In this document: in pieces, positions 23,433 to 33,080 of the stretch
Layout of the letters: each line of letters starts with the position of its first letter
Position numbering within the stretch: the first letter of the stretch is position 1
Assembly (NCBI RefSeq): GCF_022539665.2
Contig: NC_081336.1
Span: 5,872,278 to 5,936,277, forward strand
Direction of reading: 5' to 3'
Length of the DNA stretch: 64,000 nt
DNA from: Daphnia carinata
Lineage: Eukaryota; Arthropoda; Branchiopoda; Diplostraca; Daphniidae
The notes under the pieces: model-generated
What the model was told of the DNA's origin: nothing
Seen by the model: the letters and a program-made list of their open reading frames with translations, nothing else
Database searches by the model: none
Made by a program: the position numbers and the translations under genes

Positions 23433-23727
23433 TGTAACGACTTTGGGTTAAGGTTCGTTTATTAGACTAACTTCGTAAGATACAGCACTAATCACAGGTG
23501 ACAACTCCCTCGACTATCGAACCACTATGACACGGCAGCTCGATGAACGTCTACTTGACTACTATTTCACTACTTAACTAACTAGCTACTGACTACCAAC
23601 TACCACTCTGGTCAGAGTCGAGCTTTTAAGGCTCCCGACATCCGGCCAGAGCGGCAATGCTAGCCAACGCCTGACTTGCAGATCGCCTATCATCATGCGA
23701 TAGGCGACAAAGTCCATTGGCGCTACA
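23433..23727 (-). repeat. 5' LTR of the gag-only element
   Basis: 295 bp partner of 20991-21289. On the minus strand transcription would start here and read into the gag frame. Confidence 0.93.
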
Positions 23728-24131
23728 ATATACACTCAGCTGTTGTTAACGCAGTTTGATACTTTAAAGCGACTGCTTCCACCCATCGACTAAAATAATC
23801 AGTAATGACTAAAATATAACTATTTCCGTTAGGCGAAATTGGCTTAATAGGGCCTAAAAAGTCCATTCCAATTACTTGGAAAGGCGCTGTAGCTAATTCG
23901 TGGGGAAATAAATGTGCTCTATATGTGGAGGAAGTGTTAGCTATACATATTTCGCAAGCTTGGCAATATTCTTTAATATCGCTCCTCAAGTTAGGCCAAT
24001 AATAATGATTTTTTACCTTTAAATAAGTTTTATAAAATGCTAAATGTCCTCCCATCGGTGAATCATGTAATTCCTTGAGCACTAGATGGCGGAGCGATAC
24101 AGGTAACACCAATTGATAATTTACTTCGCCG
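23728..24131 (-). pseudogene. Gypsy A integrase, N-terminal part
   Basis: It encodes the HHCC zinc-binding domain (H-x-n-H then CQACEIC) and the first catalytic Asp (GMDFLGP) with the second motif region ILVITDYFSRW. The frame stops at the nested LTR element on one side and at the hAT-like element on the other, so it is a fragment. Confidence 0.85.
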
Positions 24132-25018
24132 TAGTGATGTCGATTTGCGATATTTGATATAAATATCACGATACCGATATATCACACAATTTTATCGATA
24201 TTTTTTTGTAAACCGATACGATATTTTTTGAAAAAAATGAAAAATCCTGCTTTTTAAATCGAACATCAACACCTCATGATACCAGCCTACCGCGCTACCT
24301 AACAGACTGTCCTACTTTTAATGATTAGGATTCGCTAGGATTGAAATTTTAAAACCTTAAGCAAAACATTATTTAAGTAGAATGTGTCCCATTGGAAAGA
24401 TGTAACCGATATGATATTTCTGGCTTTTTATTGTGAAAGTAATTTTTGAAGCTATGTGAAGAAAAAATTTTTGTTTATTAACGTATAATAATGGATTTGA
24501 ACCTTCAACCTCTAACCCGTCAGATTTGCTGGCTGACTGATAGACCACTACACACGTATAATATGCACGAAAACAATTGAAAAGGTTTGTTGAGTTTCCT
24601 AGAAAATGTTCCAATGTAATGTAACCGATGATATGATTGTGGTCTACAGCATATCTATCCCCCCGTGTAAAGTAATTCCACAATAAACTTCTATTGTTTC
24701 GCATTTTCGGCAAATTTTTAGACATTAACGCAGCAAAACTAGTAGAATTAACTACGCAAATATCGCCTGTCAAAGGGCTTTGTTTACTAAACAAAACCAT
24801 TACCCTAATTCTGGTATTAAGGCATTGGCTAATATCGTAAAGGTTTTTATATCTTTTGTTAAATGGTGTGCGAAATCCTGATTTGGTGGTTATTGTTACT
24901 GATAGATGGCATTGCGAAATATCGGTATCATATTCACATATCGGATTTTCCGATGTGATATATCATATCGGTTTTAGTCGTGTTTTTCGATACGATATAT
25001 CGATAATCGACATCCCTA
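24132..25018. mobile_element. Non-autonomous hAT-like DNA transposon
   Basis: Imperfect terminal inverted repeats read inward TAGTGATGTCGATT (left) and TAGGGATGTCGATT (right), a terminus common in hAT elements. Subterminal regions are rich in palindromic GATATATCGAT-type motifs. The internal frames look like noise. No 8-bp target duplication is found. The left flank is Gypsy A and the right flank is not, so this marks a rearrangement. A weak tRNA-like B-box (GGTTCAAATCC, minus, about 24490) lies inside. Confidence 0.65.
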
Positions 25019-25057
25019 GCAGTTAGTTCAGTAGCGTGGATGGAGAATAACGCGTGG

Positions 25058-25071
25058 CTGGAGGAACAATT
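25058..25071. repeat. Target-site duplication, left copy
   Basis: CTGGAGGAACAATT, identical to 29832-29845, flanking the non-LTR element. Confidence 0.92.
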
Positions 25072-25270
25072 CTTTCTTTCTTTTAAATGTAGGTGTCGCT
25101 GGCCATGGCTGGTTGCCACTGGTGACAGTTTACGGGTCGTTGTGAACGTCCCTTACACACCTTTGCTTCGTTTTATTGAGTATTCTTGTGGGGAAGGTAA
25201 ACATATACACAGAGGTATAGCAAGGGATAGACAAGGCGGGGGAGGGGGGTATACTTCACACGGCGGGTGA

Positions 25271-28200
25271 CTAAATTCTTTCGAATAATTTTGTTTCCAT
25301 TAGGAAGGTTATGAGGTAGCGCGCTATTTTCTCTTGAGTGTGTTTAGGGATTGAGTTGTTGAGTCCTAGTAGTGTTGGTGCTTCCAGAGGGACGCGGAGG
25401 GGGTTTAGCTTTATTTCCAGTTTGTTCCTTGCCTCGTTGTATTGTTGACAGTGGAGTAGTACGTGTGCTGTGTCTTCTTGTGTTGGGCATCCGTGTGGGC
25501 AAACATCCGGAGTTTCTGCTTCAAATCTGCTGATAAAGTGGTTCAGCCTATTGTGTCCACTACGAAGGCGTATCAAGGCGGTTTGTATATTCCTTTTTTT
25601 GTGGCTGTGCCATGGTAGGAAACCAAATGCCTCTCTATTGATCACAGCCATGTTTGCTGACAATAGTTTCAGTCTGCCGAATGTGATGTCTCTGTGGTTT
25701 GATTTGGCAGCTGCTAAGTTTTGTTTAATGTCGATTTTGTTTATTAGTGTGTTTCCAGAGTGTGCTTGGCATTTTTGGATGTTAGTGGCCAATTGGTCAG
25801 CGACTTCGTTTCCTGGGATCCCTGAATGTGAAGGAATCCATGTCAGTATAATTTTAATTCCTGACGAGTTGAGGTAATAAATTTGTTTTATGATTTCAGA
25901 TGTAACTGGGCTGGATTCCCATTTGAAGTTGGATAATGCTTGCACAGCAGACTTGGAGTCAGTAAATATGGTAGTTGATTCGATCTCTTGATTGTTTAGG
26001 AAGTAGAGAGCTTGTCTAATGGCATATAGTTCAGCGTTGAAGCTATTTGTGAACTTTTGGAGTAACCAGGCTTTTTCTTCTTTCAGTTTAGGAATATAGA
26101 AGGCGCAGCTAGCAGTTTTTTTTTCTTCACACACTGAGCCGTCAGTGTAGATTTCTAGGTGGTTGATGTCTTGATTGGGTCTGCGAGAGTTGAAAATTAG
26201 GTTTGTTTGTGTTGAGTTCTGGGCTTGTTTTTTTGTAAGTGGGAAGAAGAATGTAGGGATGTAGAAGTGTTTCCATGGTGGGAGTGGTTCGACTTCTGGT
26301 GTATGGGTGACTGGTTTCCTAAAAAGATTTTTACCAGTTGGGTCCATTTTTCTTAGATAGCTGATGGCTGATGGGGTGCCGTTAGGTTTCCACTCTTTCT
26401 GGGTTTCTGTTAATTGCTGGATGGTGTTGTAGGCCGGGTTCCATGGTTTTTCGTTTAGCTTAAGTATGTAGTTGTATGCAAGCTGGTCCCATCTGTCCTT
26501 GACGGGGTATATGCCGGTTTCAATATTTAGGAGGACTTTTGGGGTAGATTTAAAGCAACCAAGGATAATCCGAAGGATCTGATTTTGGGCCTGTTCCAGT
26601 TTTCCCAGTCTTGTTTTGGTAATTCTTGACAGTATAAAAGATCCATAGTCGTAGGTGCTCCGGACCATGGCTTTAAATATGCGAATCAGTAATGGGGTTT
26701 TTAAAGTGTTTTTTCCATACGTTAACATTCGTATTAGGTTGGCCCTCCTGTTCATTTTGTTGATGGTGTTGTTGATTTGCGCCTCCCACGACATTTTTGC
26801 GTCGAATATGATTCCGAGGAACTTGAATTGCTTTACTTCCTTGATGGTGGCTCCGCTGAGCTTGAGTTTAAGTGCTGGTTCCTCGTTTCTTCTTCTATTA
26901 AAGGTGAGTGCGGCAGATTTGTCCACCGAGAATTTGAATTTCCATTTAATGGCCCATTCTTCTATCTTCTTCAGCTGGTTTTGAAGGGGGGTTTCCGCAG
27001 CTTTTTTTGTTTTTGTTGTGGTGTAGATCGCTACGTCGTCCGCAAACAGTGACACTTCACATCCATTGTCTGGCGTTGGGAAATCAGCTAGCATGACATT
27101 GAAGAGGAGGGGACTTAATACGCTTCCCTGTGGTACTCCTTTGGAAATTTTTCTCTCTTCCGATAGGTGATTGTTTACCTTGATTCGGATGCTTTTTCCG
27201 GTAAGGAATTCTTTCAACCATTTGAGCATATGGCCTTTAATTTTTGCTTTTGTCAATTTGAGTAGGATCCCTTCTATCCAGGTGTTATCATATGCCTTGG
27301 AAATGTCCAGGAAGATTGCAGTTGTTGAGCTCCTGTTATTAAATCCAGATTTGATTGAAGATTCAATTCGAATTAGGTTGTCTGTGGTGGTGCAACCTCT
27401 TCTGAATCCAGTTTGGGTCTTCGGTAGTATGCCCAAATGATCTAAGTGCCATTTTAATCGATTGTTGATCATTTTTTCCATAGCTTTCCCCATGCATGAC
27501 GTTAGGGAGATCGGCCTGTACGATTCTGCTTCACCAGGAGGTTTATTTGGCTTGAGGACAGGTGCTACAGTGGCGCATTTCCAGTTTTTTGGGACAAATC
27601 CTTGTCTGAACATTGAGTTAAGTATTCGTAGAAGTGTCTTTCTGTTTTCCAGGTTTAGATTTTTTAGCATTCTGTTGTGTATTTTGTCCATGCCCATCGC
27701 TTTGTCCGATAGGTTGGAGAGGCTTTTTGACAGTTCTTGTATGCTGCAGTCTGAGTTTAGTGGATCCGGGTCCGTTTTCTTAATGAATCTTTCAATTTCC
27801 TTTTCCATCTCAAGGACAGTTGGGTTAAGTTGGTCGCTATCGCTAATCGGGGAGAATTGGTCCAGGAAGATGTTTGCCATTTCTAGTGAGTCTTCTGTCC
27901 GCCCACCATTAGATTTGTTTAGTGGTGCGTTAGCATATTCTCTTCGTCCGTTCATCATAGATTTTGAGAAAGACCAAAATTTTGAAGCGTTGCCTTCGTC
28001 TAGGGTTTCAATATGGCGTTCCCATGATTTGTTCTTTGCTGCCTGGATGGTCCTTTTCTTAATTGCTTCCATTTTGTTGAGATGCGTTTTGTCCGCTGGG
28101 ATGAGGGTAGAGCGCCATATCTTATAGGCTTTTCTTGCGTTTCTTATTGCGGCGCTGCATTCTTTTGACCACCATGGTTTTTGAGCCTCTCGGGGTGGTG

Positions 28201-29065
28201 TGCCAGTTTTGGGGGCAAAGTATTTGCTGGTGGCTTTTATTAGTGCGACGTAGAAGGTGTTGTACATACTATCAAGATCTTGAGTTGGTTGGGTGTTTTC
28301 GTTTACTAAGTTTTTTATTTCATCATTCCACTGCTGCCATTTGGTGTCTTCGAATTTCCATTGTTGTCTTGGAAGTGTGTGGCCTATGGTGTTTAATCGT
28401 ACTTCGATCATAACGGGCAGATGATCACTTCCCCAGTAAGGTCCTGTCGCGATAGATGTGTTGGTTGCAATGTTGGGGGTGCATAGAGTTAGATCGATTG
28501 TTGCGCATCGGTTACTTGTCAAGCATGGTCTTGTACCGAGATTCTTTGGCGTTGCTAGTATGAATTTATCGTCGCTGATTAAATATTGCTTCAAATTTCT
28601 TCCAGAAGTGTTTGAATGGTATCCGGTTTCCCAGAGATCAGCATGGGCGTTGAGATCGCCCCCAATGATGGCGCTATTCCCAGTGTAGGTAAGTATGTTT
28701 TCTAGTTGTTCATATTTGCAGCGGTTCCCGTTTGGACAGTATACTGTTATCACCTCCAATCTTTCGTCATTTTTTAGTTTAATTGACACTTCGATTGCTT
28801 CTAGGTCTTCATGTGTTGGGACATCTATTGCTGTGGCTTGGACGTTCTTCTTGGTAAGTATGGCTACTCCTCCTCCTTGTGTTGGGCGATTTAAGACAAA
28901 CGAGTTGTATGCAGAAAAGGACACTTTATATTCGTCTCTCCAATGGGTTTCATTAAGTAGGACAATATGCGGGTTGTGGTAACGTAGTTGGTTTCTGAAT
29001 TCTTCTAGTCTTGCTCTGTAAAGTCCTCTAGCGTTCCATTGGATAATTTTTAGTGGTGTGGTCAT
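25271..29065 (-). CDS. ORF2: endonuclease, reverse transcriptase and RNase H
   Basis: 1264 aa, uninterrupted. An APE-type endonuclease comes first (IIQWNARGL at residue 7, LNETHW, GGDLNAHADLW, SDHLPV). RT follows (YRPISLTSCMGKAMEKMI, TGFRRGCTTTDN, FLDISKAYD, GVPQGSVLSPLLFN, FADDVAIY). A C-terminal RNase H (IYTDGSV, NAELYAIRQAL, IFTDSKSAVQAL, WIPSHSGIPGNEVAD) and a CCHC-like end (CPHGC...H...C) complete it. It would nick target DNA and copy the element RNA in place. ORF1 overlaps its start by an ATGA. Confidence 0.95.
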   Translation of the reverse strand: MTTPLKIIQWNARGLYRARLEEFRNQLRYHNPHIVLLNETHWRDEYKVSFSAYNSFVLNRPTQGGGVAILTKKNVQATAIDVPTHEDLEAIEVSIKLKNDERLEVITVYCPNGNRCKYEQLENILTYTGNSAIIGGDLNAHADLWETGYHSNTSGRNLKQYLISDDKFILATPKNLGTRPCLTSNRCATIDLTLCTPNIATNTSIATGPYWGSDHLPVMIEVRLNTIGHTLPRQQWKFEDTKWQQWNDEIKNLVNENTQPTQDLDSMYNTFYVALIKATSKYFAPKTGTPPREAQKPWWSKECSAAIRNARKAYKIWRSTLIPADKTHLNKMEAIKKRTIQAAKNKSWERHIETLDEGNASKFWSFSKSMMNGRREYANAPLNKSNGGRTEDSLEMANIFLDQFSPISDSDQLNPTVLEMEKEIERFIKKTDPDPLNSDCSIQELSKSLSNLSDKAMGMDKIHNRMLKNLNLENRKTLLRILNSMFRQGFVPKNWKCATVAPVLKPNKPPGEAESYRPISLTSCMGKAMEKMINNRLKWHLDHLGILPKTQTGFRRGCTTTDNLIRIESSIKSGFNNRSSTTAIFLDISKAYDNTWIEGILLKLTKAKIKGHMLKWLKEFLTGKSIRIKVNNHLSEERKISKGVPQGSVLSPLLFNVMLADFPTPDNGCEVSLFADDVAIYTTTKTKKAAETPLQNQLKKIEEWAIKWKFKFSVDKSAALTFNRRRNEEPALKLKLSGATIKEVKQFKFLGIIFDAKMSWEAQINNTINKMNRRANLIRMLTYGKNTLKTPLLIRIFKAMVRSTYDYGSFILSRITKTRLGKLEQAQNQILRIILGCFKSTPKVLLNIETGIYPVKDRWDQLAYNYILKLNEKPWNPAYNTIQQLTETQKEWKPNGTPSAISYLRKMDPTGKNLFRKPVTHTPEVEPLPPWKHFYIPTFFFPLTKKQAQNSTQTNLIFNSRRPNQDINHLEIYTDGSVCEEKKTASCAFYIPKLKEEKAWLLQKFTNSFNAELYAIRQALYFLNNQEIESTTIFTDSKSAVQALSNFKWESSPVTSEIIKQIYYLNSSGIKIILTWIPSHSGIPGNEVADQLATNIQKCQAHSGNTLINKIDIKQNLAAAKSNHRDITFGRLKLLSANMAVINREAFGFLPWHSHKKRNIQTALIRLRSGHNRLNHFISRFEAETPDVCPHGCPTQEDTAHVLLHCQQYNEARNKLEIKLNPLRVPLEAPTLLGLNNSIPKHTQEKIARYLITFLMETKLFERI

Positions 29066-29831
29066 GGTTTAACTGCTTTTTTTGGTGGCTCAGTTCCAGA
29101 TTTGTTTAGGGCTGTTGATTGTACTCTTTTTCCCTGGTTCTTTGTTGACTCATTTGACTGATGGCCAGTCTCTTTTTGCACGGTTTTTTCTTTCTGTCTG
29201 GCTATCCTTTCTTTTCTGTCTTGGGTAAACATTTCGTACATTAGGGTCAAGCGGTTGTCGAGACTGGTGAATCCAGTTGTCATCTGCGTTTCAAGTTTTA
29301 GGATCGGCTCTATTACTTGTTTTATTGTGCTGATTTCCCTTTCAACTTTTTTCAGCCTGTTTTCGATTGAACTCGGTATACTTGGGCTTTCTGCAGCTAG
29401 CTGGAGTTCGGCTACTTTCGCTTTGAGTTGGTCTATTTCTTGCTGAAATGTCGTGTCTAAATTCATCCCATGATCTTCCGTGTTTATGTTTGTCTTTTTT
29501 ATAGGTTCCTTGGTTACTTGTGCTGTACTGGAATGGATTCTGCCGGCTTCTGTTACCGAGAGGTTATGGTCGTAAGCGTACTTAATTATTTTTTGTTTGT
29601 TAGCAAATATAGGGCATTTTGCTGTTCCTGCTGCATGGTCAGATTTGTAGCAAGTCGGACATTTTGGTGGATTTGTGCATTGGCTGTACGTGTCGTGGGC
29701 GCTGGAGCAGGATCTGCAAGCTGTGTCGTTGGAGCATATTTCTTCAGGGTGACCAAATTGCCAGCATTTCCGGCATAAAGACGGTCTAGGTATGTATCGT
29801 TTCACCGTGAAAATTTCGTGGGCAATGGTGA
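29062..29831 (-). CDS. ORF1 (Gag-like), 5'-truncated
   Basis: The remaining frame starts inside the protein (VTIAHEIFTVKRYIPRPSLC) and carries three CCHC-type knuckles: CRKCWQFGHPEEIC, CRSCSSAHDTYSQC and CPTCYKSDHAAGTAKC. A coiled coil follows (about residues 165-230), then a basic tail. It should be the RNA-binding nucleocapsid-like protein. The start codon is lost with the 5' truncation. A downstream in-frame ATG at 29910 lies outside the element and is spurious. Confidence 0.85.
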
Positions 29832-29845
29832 CTGGAGGAACAATT
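29832..29845. repeat. Target-site duplication, right copy
   Basis: CTGGAGGAACAATT, ending 5 bp before the ATG of the downstream coiled-coil gene. The insertion therefore separated that gene from its original upstream sequence (now left of 25072). Confidence 0.92.
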
Positions 29846-29850
29846 GAAAA

Positions 29851-30425
29851 ATGGATAAGATAATACAACAAAAGGATGGTAAGTATAAACATTATTATAT
29901 TGGTTTTCAATTATTAATTATTGTTTATTAGATCAAATTATGAAGCTGCAGGCCCAATTATTGGAACAACACAAAATATTAGATAACAGCAAAGCTAAGG
30001 ATGGTAAGGCAATACATAATGATTCTATTTATTTGCTTTTATTCATTTGTGTTTTGTAGCTCAAATTTTGAGTCTACAAGCTCAGCTAGGGGAAAAGAAC
30101 AAATTGGAACGGAACAGTTTCCAAACAGTGAAGGAGGTTTTTCAAAACTCTTCCCTAACTGAACATGAGGATGAATTGGCATTAGGCGAACACAGTCAGG
30201 TACCTAAACTTTTCAAATAAGAATTCAAAATAAGTATAGAATTTTAACAAACAATTATTTATTGTTTAGTTATTCAGTCTACCACCTGACAGTGTGTTAA
30301 AGTTAAATTCTGTTAGTGCTGCACTAAAAGAATTGTTAGTAATAAGTCCATGCAGCGAAGGAAGTGAACAATTGTGGGCCTGTATTTGGGCTGAAAATGG
30401 GTGTGGTACGGAAACCCAGAAATAG
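29851..30425 (+). CDS. Small coiled-coil protein gene, unknown function
   Basis: Four exons with consistent phases: 29851-29878, 29932-30003, 30060-30199, 30270-30425. The protein is about 130 aa. Its N-terminal half is a coiled coil in which exons 2 and 3 begin with near-repeats (DQIMKLQAQLLEQ and AQILSLQAQLGEK), each entered after AAG GAT G, so exon duplication is likely. The C-terminal part (LFSLPPDSVLKLNSVSAALK ... ENGCGTETQK) is not recognised. Two further spliced-looking segments downstream (about 30517-30610 and 30703-30862) may extend the gene if the stop at 30423 is a shift. An I-like element has inserted just upstream. Confidence 0.55.
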
Positions 30426-31400
30426 CACGAGTTCAACATAAAACATGAATTAGGTACTTTTCGGTTTTTTGTCTATCGAAAAAGTATTTTTAATGCTATT
30501 ATTTTGCATTCACAGAATTTTAGCAGGGGATCAAGTCAAGTCTGGAAGTGTTACAGGATGGAAGAGTCAGCCTACAGTTGAAAAAACACTGAGAGTGCAT
30601 TACCATTAAGGTATGAGGTAAAGTAATAGAGTATGCACATTGTCTAATGAGAAGTACCATCTTGTGTGAATGAATCCTGTATAACAGCAATCCTTTATAG
30701 TTCTGTCACAGCTAGAAGCCTCAAATAATTCTGCTTCCCTTGCTAAAGAACAACTTGTCCTTCACGCTAAGAGTGTTGGTGAAGCTGGGTACTTAAATGG
30801 CCCTAAAGATGTTTCACTTCACTGGGATTGCAGCGATGAACATCATACATGGACTCTTTAGGTATGAAAGGAAATTTCTTGAAAAATTTTTGAATTTATG
30901 ATGAAGCTTTTCTCCTCCTTTTTGCCAACCATGTCTAATCTACAGAAAAAAATTTATCCAATAGGAAATGATTTTCAGCATACTGGGAACACAACTATCA
31001 ACAATGCGACATTCTAGGGGTGCTATTTTATCATTCAAGAGCCTTATACAATGATTTTCATCTGCAATTTGTATGGCCTTTCCCAAGCTTCTGCCAGAAG
31101 TTGAATCTATAAGTCATGTAAGTCACATGAGCAACAATTGAGATGCTTAATGGTGTTGTTTTTCTTTTCTCAGCATATTTAATAGTAACATTGGATCTGA
31201 AAAGATTCTTGGTTGGGGCAAGACACTGAATAAATTGTAATGATTGAATGGATGACATGACATTTCTATACTTAATTTGGATTCACGAGATGGTATTTTG
31301 TATTTAAAAAATTGAAGTGCATATCTGGGCTCCCTTCCTTTTCGTAGCCCCGTTTCCCCTTGACTCGTAATAAGCCCGTAGGGGGTCATACCCCTACTGT
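30426..31400. other. Possible further exons, otherwise no clear gene
   Basis: 30517-30610 (after TTCACAG) and 30703-30862 (after TTTATAG) are open and protein-like, the latter ending at TTTAG|GTATGA. They may belong to the gene upstream. The rest is AT-rich without features I can support. A perfect 7-bp inverted repeat (GTAGGGG...CCCCTAC, about 31378-31397) lies just before the TATA-like sequence at 31404. Confidence 0.3.
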
Positions 31401-31403
31401 ACG

Positions 31404-31760
31404 GTATATATAAATACAACATATACCGAGGTTTGGAGGGCTCTGGCCGGAAAGGGGACGTGGGGGTCCGCTTAGTCCGATGATGTGTTCAAAGGAGGGC
31501 GACGTGGCTACCCACAAATCCGAACTAAAGGTCAATCGCTCCCTTAAAAATGTTCCAAATCTTCAGCTCTTATTCCGGCTTCTCTTAGCCAATCACCGGG
31601 TAATCTCCCCGGTGGGTCAACAAGGCAGTGTCTCCCCCTGCCTGGGTTGACGGCAACTTTTGAAAGGGCTATTGTGCCTTTTTAAAGTTGCAAAAATAAT
31701 TGTAATGTGCAGAGAATTGTCAATAAATTTTTTTGTATAAAATTTTTTTGCAAAATGTGT
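31404..31760 (+). ncRNA. Candidate TATA-driven structured RNA
   Basis: A TATATATAAAT box at 31404-31414 is followed by a GC-rich island of about 290 bp in AT-rich surroundings, with no reading frame. Three hairpins lie back to back: CACCGGG/CCCGGTG (31594-31614), GTCAAC-AAGGCAG/CTGCCT-GTTGAC (31616-31651) and GCAACTTT/AAAGTTGC with an inner AAAGG/CCTTT (31653-31691). A T-rich stretch (AATTTTTTTG, about 31727) follows, which could be an Sm-like site or terminator. No known RNA family is recognised. It could also be part of an unidentified repeat. Confidence 0.35.
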
Positions 31761-31849
31761 CTCTTTCATTGTCTGTGTTCGCTTTGTTCACACATTACAT
31801 TTATAAATTTTTTTTTATTTAGCTTGCTCAATTCATCTTTATTGTTTTT

Positions 31850-32275
31850 GCCACCGTCATGGTAGAAAATTGATTTGTCATTATTAGTAGCTTTGTTAAT
31901 GTAAAGTGCAAAGCTTCCTTATATCTCAATGTAGTATGTGATGTGTAATTAGGTAATCAATAGCTGCGTGAAAATGTGCAAAATGTGAAAACAGGACACA
32001 AAGAACGAACAAAATCATTTATAGCAGTAGGTTATAATTTTAATATATTTATTGGGCTCTTTGAAATTGTTAAAAGAATTGAAAACGTATAAGGAATAAA
32101 TGATATTAGAATCAATACTGAATTACAATAGTCTTTGTTTTGGTCCTTGCCTCAGACGATAGTTTAAGTTTGTAATATTATTCCTATAAACATTATTTAT
32201 CAAATGTTCCTATAAACATAATTTATCAAATGTTAATAATAACAAACTAGTCTTCGTGGTAACATATCTTTGTTC
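31850..32275. repeat. Dispersed repeat, copy 1
   Basis: Resembles 54130-54375 over several blocks, for example GTGCAAAGCTTCCTTA, GTAGTATGTGATGT and TATTATTCCTATAAACAT. Copy 1 has an extra segment (about 32030-32160). It lies against the 3' LTR of Gypsy B on its outer side. Its type is unknown. Confidence 0.6.
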
Positions 32276-32313
32276 CCAGCAACCACAAAAGCCCCGCGGA
32301 ACTCATTCAGTTT

Positions 32314-33047
32314 TGTAAAGCATCTTCCCGTGTGGGAAGATGGACTTTACGAATTAAGACAATAAATGTAAATTGAACTCGAGGGCGTTTTACCCACAAT
32401 GACGTATGTGTTTATTGTAAGCTAAGACATAAGAATTAAAAAGGTAAGAGAACAAAAGATAAGAAGAAACATTCGGGAAAACAGTTAAAAGAAAGAACAA
32501 ATAGACAGGGGGTCTTACCGTGAACTCACGAGTGAAAGAATGGAAGAAAACGACACAAGGCGAACTTGGATTTCAGCTTCCACACGAGCGATACACAGCA
32601 AGAGTTCAGATTCGTAAGAATCTGACAATCAATGTCCGGGATAGCTCGGGACAAGAACGAATTCTAACTCAAAGTTTAGGCAAGGAAACATTAAGCAAGG
32701 CACAATACTACTCAATAAAGCGGGGAAGATCGACTTAAGGCGACTATTTGGCACGGCTGCAACTACTTGTCTCTTTTCCGTCAACTGCTAGGTTTATCAC
32801 GAAACTTTGCATACTGCAAAAGTGGCGTGATTGGGCGGAGCTTGTGCATTCACGCGGCAGCCAATTAAACGATGCCGTTTGATGTGGCGTGATGTTGAGG
32901 GCGTATCGTCTGCGTGAGTCAGCTGCAGGTGTTCATTTGGGTCAGCTGCACTGCGAATATAGTGTTGCAATTGCCATGTCCAGACTTGTGTTTACTACTG
33001 AAGCAAAAGCGAGAAAAAGTCAAAGTAATATGTTCGGCTTCGTTACA
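32314..33047 (-). repeat. 3' LTR of Gypsy B
   Basis: 734 bp. The plus-strand ends are TGTAAAGCATC and GGCTTCGTTACA. About six substitutions separate it from the 5' LTR. The purine-containing GGGAGTGA directly precedes it on the minus strand as a weak polypurine tract. Confidence 0.93.
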
Positions 33048-33080
33048 TCACTCCCGGCGGCGTGAGATTACGTCCCGTAA

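Larger units (their letters stand above)
20991..23727 (-). mobile_element. Gag-only (non-autonomous) LTR retrotransposon nested in Gypsy A
   Basis: Two LTRs of about 297 bp (TG...CA) flank one gag-like frame with no protease, RT or integrase. The 4-bp duplication ATAT flanks the insertion. Just inside the 5' LTR (minus strand) is TGGTGGAGATGCTCC, a TGG-starting primer site. Just before the 3' LTR is the purine tract AGGAGGGGGGA. The gag matches that of Gypsy E at 62.7-64 kb, so it is probably a deletion derivative mobilised by that family. Confidence 0.88.
19872..24131 (-). mobile_element. Truncated Gypsy-type LTR retrotransposon (Gypsy A)
   Basis: Only the integrase part of pol remains (23728-24131 plus 19872-20990), interrupted by a gag-only LTR element. 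Its protein is close to that of Gypsy B at 38-40 kb, so both belong to one lineage. The 5' side is cut at 24131, where a hAT-like element begins. No LTR is seen at either side. Confidence 0.85.
25072..29831 (-). mobile_element. I-like non-LTR retrotransposon, 5'-truncated, ORF2 intact
   Basis: A 14-bp target duplication CTGGAGGAACAATT flanks it (25058-25071 and 29832-29845). The 3' end on the minus strand is an AAAGAAAGAAAG-type tail at 25072-25084. The 5' end cuts into ORF1. The RNase H domain after RT places it in the I group (I, Loa, Nimb or similar). A clean duplication and an intact 1264-codon ORF2 suggest a young insertion. Confidence 0.93.

Noticed and set aside
24118-24140. 8-bp hAT target duplication around the element at 24132
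   Set aside because: CTTCGCCG on the left and GCAGTTAG on the right do not match in any nearby register.
24369-24800. 143-codon minus-strand frame inside the hAT-like element
   Set aside because: Low-complexity AT-driven composition, no transposase motifs, and a tRNA-like segment overlaps it.
26655-28982. Plus-strand frames over the non-LTR ORF2
   Set aside because: They are antisense shadows of an intact 1264-codon reverse transcriptase frame.
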